Source of the DNA: Flavobacteriales bacterium
Lineage (GTDB): Bacteria; Bacteroidota; Bacteroidia; Flavobacteriales_C; GCA-002722245
DNA length: 64,000 nt
NCBI GenBank assembly: GCA_023251095.1
Contig: JAHEZL010000005.1
Span: 1 to 64,000 of the forward strand
Reading direction: 5' to 3'
A program made the position numbers and the translations under genes. The first letter of the stretch is position 1. Every line of letters begins with the position of its first letter. The notes beneath the pieces were generated by a model, which was not told the origin of the DNA, made no database searches, and saw only the letters and a program-made list of their open reading frames with translations. This document shows, in pieces, positions 60,853-64,000 of this stretch.

Positions 60853-61543
60853 CCTTCTCTTCTACTTTCTCCATCACTAAATCATAAGCAATGTCGGCCT
60901 GAATCTGGCGGGTTAAAGTTGTGGTGTCAATGATAATGGCATCATCGGCTTGTATCAGCGGACTCTCTTTGCGATGTGTATCAATGTGATCTCTTTTTTC
61001 GAGATTGAGTTTTATTTCTTCCAACGTTACTTTATCGCCTTTTCCGCGAAGCTCGTTGTAACGGCGTTTGGCGCGCACTTCCGTATCGGCTGTAACAAAT
61101 AATTTGAGTTCGGCATCAGGGAAAACTACCGTACCAATGTCTCTTCCATCCATCACCACCCCTTTCGCTTTTCCCAATTCGCGCTGAAGAGAAACCAGTT
61201 TCTCTCTTACTTCTTTAATTGCTGCAACGGCACTAACGTTATTGGCTACTGTTAAACCGCGGATTTCATTTTCCACCATTTCACCGTTCAGGTACACCTC
61301 ACACTTTTTGGTTTCGGGATCACATTGAAAATTGATGGTGATGTCATCCAAAAACTCTTCCACCTTATATACCTCTTTCCCTTCTTCGGTAATGAGATTA
61401 TTTTTCAAACAATACAAAGTCACTGCGCGGTACATTGCGCCTGTATCTATATATATGTAATCTAATCGATTAGCAATATCTTTAGCCAGGGTGCTTTTAC
61501 CGCAAGACGAAAATCCATCAATAGCAATGGTGATTTTATGCAT
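60839..61543 (-). CDS. cmk: Cytidylate kinase
   Basis: The 234-residue enzyme phosphorylates CMP and dCMP. Motifs: P-loop IAIDGFSSCGKSTLAKDIA, YIDTGAMYRAVTLYC, GVVMDGRDIGTVVFPDAELKLFVTAD, and RAKRRYNELRGKG. It is followed on the same strand by no close gene. porQ lies upstream in the same direction, a pairing often seen in Bacteroidota. Confidence 0.95.
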   Translation of the reverse strand: MHKITIAIDGFSSCGKSTLAKDIANRLDYIYIDTGAMYRAVTLYCLKNNLITEEGKEVYKVEEFLDDITINFQCDPETKKCEVYLNGEMVENEIRGLTVANNVSAVAAIKEVREKLVSLQRELGKAKGVVMDGRDIGTVVFPDAELKLFVTADTEVRAKRRYNELRGKGDKVTLEEIKLNLEKRDHIDTHRKESPLIQADDAIIIDTTTLTRQIQADIAYDLVMEKVEEKAKKH

Positions 61544-61591
61544 GCGGCGAATTTACAATTTTCTTAATAAAGGATAAGAGAGCGAACGAAT

Positions 61592-62674
61592 TTATTTAGC
61601 CTCCTCCGTTTTTTTCGCTTTTTTGAAGTCGGAAGTTTTTGCAGAAACAGATATGAAATGGGCCGATCCTGCTGCGCTATAGGTAGCCCAGGCATATTGA
61701 AAAGTGAACATTTTAATTTTGATCTGGAGTCCGAGAGAAAATCCAACCATACCCAATTTATTATCTCCGCCCAATTTCATTTCCTGCTGACGTTGGTAAT
61801 TGTATCCGGCACGTAAAGCAAAACTTTCTACAGGCACAAACTCAACACCCACTGTTACGCGTCTCGCTATTTCCTCTCCCCAGTTGCTTGTTGGTGTTGT
61901 AGAAGTGGAGTCGGCACCAAACAAAGTAGAACTTTGTGTTTTATCTCCCAGATTTTGAAACCAGATATTTTTGGTTTGTAAATTATGTCCCACCACCACA
62001 AAGCGGAAAGGAGCATGCGCCAGTTTTTTTGAAAAAGCCAGCTGAATATCCAAAGGCAAGGGCTCGTGGATTCCTTGATAAGTAGTAAACTGAGTTCCTA
62101 TATTTCTCAGTACCAAAGAGGCTCCGAAAGCTTTTACAGGATTGTAATACGTTCCGGAAAAATCCATTGCCATCCCAACAGAACTGTATTGAAACAACTG
62201 CGAATAAATTAATTTCAGGTTAGATCCTATGGAAAATTTCTCTCCGATTTTATGTCCCCAACCAACATTCAAAGCAGATTCACTTGCCGTGAAGGTTCCC
62301 AATATTTTAGCTGTTTCATCGGCCTGAACAAAGGAACCGTAATTGAAATAGTTGATTCCTAAACTAACAGTGCCTTTATTCCCAAAATCCTTGATGTATC
62401 CGGTATAGCCATAATTGATGTCACTGATGTAGTTCACATAATTCAACACCAAACGGTTGTCCATTTGTTTGGATAATAAAGACGGATTGGCGTAAACCTG
62501 ACTTTCATCATTGTCCATCACCGGCACGAAATACCCTCCGGTTGCCGCGGCACGTGGCGAATTGGCTAAATTTAAAAACTGGTAAGTGGCCTGCCCTCCT
62601 ATTTGTGAAAACACAGGATAAGCAGCCAAAGCGAACAAAAGAAAAAAGAAAATGTTTTTTGTAAAAAATCTCAT
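61592..62674 (-). CDS. porQ: Type IX secretion protein PorQ
   Basis: The 360-residue outer-membrane protein has a signal peptide ending at VFSQ, then GGQATYQFLNLANSPRAAATGG, DNRLVLNYVNYISDINYGYTGYIKDFG and SLGINYFNYGSFVQADE. These are the PorQ hallmarks. PorQ works with PorU, PorV and PorZ in the attachment complex that anchors cargo. The neighbouring cmk gene supports the identity, since porQ-cmk is a recurrent pair. Confidence 0.9.
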   Translation of the reverse strand: MRFFTKNIFFFLLFALAAYPVFSQIGGQATYQFLNLANSPRAAATGGYFVPVMDNDESQVYANPSLLSKQMDNRLVLNYVNYISDINYGYTGYIKDFGNKGTVSLGINYFNYGSFVQADETAKILGTFTASESALNVGWGHKIGEKFSIGSNLKLIYSQLFQYSSVGMAMDFSGTYYNPVKAFGASLVLRNIGTQFTTYQGIHEPLPLDIQLAFSKKLAHAPFRFVVVGHNLQTKNIWFQNLGDKTQSSTLFGADSTSTTPTSNWGEEIARRVTVGVEFVPVESFALRAGYNYQRQQEMKLGGDNKLGMVGFSLGLQIKIKMFTFQYAWATYSAAGSAHFISVSAKTSDFKKAKKTEEAK

Positions 62675-62772
62675 TTGAACGAAGATAAGAATTATGATAG
62701 TGTTTAAAAATTGAAAAACGATAGCTCGTGTTTTTTATTTCCCTAAATTCGCGTTCTTAAAATTTTGTTCAC

Positions 62773-63246
62773 ATGGTCATTAAAACGAAAAAATACCAGC
62801 TCACTCACTCTAAATACATTAAGCTGGCTCTTGGAATGTTGTTGCGCAAACAATGGTGGTACGGCTTCGGTCCGCTGGCAATTATATCTTTAGCTTTCAT
62901 AACCAATTATTTCTGGACTTTCCTGATCATCGGTTTGTTGATTCCCATCGGATATATTTTGTTTTGGCTCATTCAGTTTGCCGGACTCACCCAGCACGAA
63001 ATGGGGAAAATCATGTTTTACAGCGTGAGCTACGATATCGACAGCAAGCAAATCATCATGAAGTTTGATGCCCAGCGCGGAATGCCAATGCAATGGAACA
63101 CCATTAAAACTGCGGCAAAAACCAAAGAGGCTTTCATCCTTTCATTTTCAAAAGCACAATTCTTCTATTTGCCTTTCGATATTTTCAGATCACAAAACGA
63201 CTTGAAACTCATGGAAACCATCATGAGCAGAAAGAACCTGATTTAG
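62773..63246 (+). CDS. Membrane protein of YcxB-like type
   Basis: The 157-residue protein has two adjacent membrane helices (about 28-70) and a soluble C-terminal part (YSVSYDIDSKQIIMKFDAQR, MQWNTIKTAAKTKEAFILSF, FYLPFDIFRSQNDLKLMETIM). That pattern resembles the YcxB family of small membrane proteins. The function is unknown. It ends one base before the transporter's start, so they are one transcript. Confidence 0.7.
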   Translation: MVIKTKKYQLTHSKYIKLALGMLLRKQWWYGFGPLAIISLAFITNYFWTFLIIGLLIPIGYILFWLIQFAGLTQHEMGKIMFYSVSYDIDSKQIIMKFDAQRGMPMQWNTIKTAAKTKEAFILSFSKAQFFYLPFDIFRSQNDLKLMETIMSRKNLI

Positions 63247-63247
63247 T

Positions 63248-64000
63248 TTGAACTCTTTTTTGAAAGAAAAAAAATCGCTCGCTTATTTTCTGGCGCTCAC
63301 TGCTGCCGTATTATTTTCATCCAAAGCAGTATTGATTAAACTGAGCTATGAATATGAGGTTGACCGACTCACCATACTCACCCTTCGCTTAGGTTTTGCT
63401 TTCCCTATTTACCTGCTCATCAATACCTTCCGCTCTAAAAAAGAAGACCAAAAATCTGTTACTTCCAAAGACTGGATGCTGATTATTTTTTTAGGATTCA
63501 TCGGCTACTACATCTCCAGCTACCTTGATTTCTGGGGCTTACAATACATCAGCGCCGGATTGGAAAGACTGATTCTTTTTGTTTACCCCACCATCACTAC
63601 CATTTTAGCTGCGCTGATTTTAAAGAAAAAAATCACCACTAAACAAATCATTGCCATAGCCATCGCCTACTTCGGAATCTTCATTTCTTTTCAGGACAAC
63701 ATGGACGGCAATGAAAACATCTGGATGGGAGGATTGTTGGTTTTTTTAAGCGCGGTGACTTACGCTTTTTACTTAGTTGGCGCCGATAAACTCATTCCGA
63801 AATACGGCGCAACACGCTTTACCTCCTACTGCATGATCGTTTCGTGCTTAGTTGTTTTTATTCATTTTGCTCTTGAACAACCTTCCGATATTTTTAATTT
63901 ATCGTGGGAGGTTTATGGTTTAGGATTTATTCTTTCCATCTTTTGCACCGTGCTACCTACTTATATGATAGGCGAAGCCATTAAAAGAATTGGTGCTTCC
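63248..64000 (+). CDS. EamA/DMT-family transporter (partial at right edge)
   Basis: An open frame from TTG at 63248 runs without a stop to the window end (251 codons). It reads NSFLKEKKSLAYFLALTAAV, then FSSKAVLIKLSYEYEVD, a typical first EamA helix pair. More hydrophobic helices follow (PIYLLINTF, ISAGLERLILFVYPTIT, AIAIAYFGIFISF, GGLLVFLSAVTYAFYLVG). It is probably a ten-helix drug/metabolite exporter; the substrate is not known. The start codon choice is uncertain; a second TTG is at 63260. Confidence 0.85.
   Translation, partial: MNSFLKEKKSLAYFLALTAAVLFSSKAVLIKLSYEYEVDRLTILTLRLGFAFPIYLLINTFRSKKEDQKSVTSKDWMLIIFLGFIGYYISSYLDFWGLQYISAGLERLILFVYPTITTILAALILKKKITTKQIIAIAIAYFGIFISFQDNMDGNENIWMGGLLVFLSAVTYAFYLVGADKLIPKYGATRFTSYCMIVSCLVVFIHFALEQPSDIFNLSWEVYGLGFILSIFCTVLPTYMIGEAIKRIGAS

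Overview
The window is a chromosomal segment of a Bacteroidota bacterium. The evidence is AT-rich DNA, TTTG-N19-TAnnTTTG promoters, weak Shine-Dalgarno signals, type IX secretion genes (porT, porQ, a PorP/SprF protein, and cargo with type A and type B sorting domains), UbiE/MenG of menaquinone synthesis, and several Sus-free outer-membrane barrels. I cannot name the genus.

Region 1 (1-10,200) is host chromosome. A glycine-rich surface protein gene is broken by a frameshift and cut off by what looks like an insertion sequence running off the left edge. Then come a small secreted helical protein, the bifunctional peptidoglycan synthase PBP1A, an outer-membrane barrel protein, a pentameric ligand-gated ion channel homologue fused to a periplasmic-binding-protein-like sensor, and a zinc metallopeptidase.

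Region 2 (10,232-30,753) is a 20.5-kb genomic island inserted in the 3' end of a tRNA-His gene. It is bounded by a 49-bp direct repeat and carries a tyrosine integrase next to the intact tRNA. I see no relaxase, conjugation or capsid genes, so it is an integrative island or satellite, not an ICE. From left to right it holds: an unknown protein; a three-gene toxin-antitoxin-chaperone cassette that looks like CmdTAC (PARP-like toxin, small antitoxin ending in LAA, SecB-like chaperone); a small module with a helix-turn-helix protein, a membrane protein, a CoiA-like nuclease and a serine recombinase, bounded by a duplicated recombinase 3' end; and a tightly coupled four-gene operon. That operon encodes a protein with tandem RNA polymerase alpha-CTD-like repeats, a sigma region-4 helix-turn-helix and two HARE-HTH-like domains, then a small coiled-coil protein, a DndD-like SMC ATPase, and a DndE domain fused to a HerA-type ATPase. 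No sulfur-transfer genes (DndA, DndC) are present. This Dnd-derived, apparently sulfur-free system is the best candidate for an undescribed defence system. A PD-(D/E)XK nuclease-like gene lies convergent to it. The rest of the island holds a replication-initiator-like protein, structured and repeated noncoding DNA, an Xre regulator with a palindromic operator, two lipoproteins, a MORN-repeat protein, an excisionase-like protein and the integrase.

Region 3 (30,785-64,000) is host chromosome again: DbpA-like RNA helicase, MsbA-like ABC exporter, FAD oxidoreductase, porT-ubiE, an IS4-family insertion in a dispersed repeat, CvfB-like S1 protein, acyl-CoA reductase, ferredoxin, PhoH, a giant type B sorted surface protein, bioF-bioB, trmD, a LuxR-type regulator, rnz, a STAS protein, pyrB-pyrR, rpsA, a PorP/SprF protein, cmk-porQ and a partial EamA transporter. 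Several families of long inverted repeats are scattered through the intergenic gaps here.
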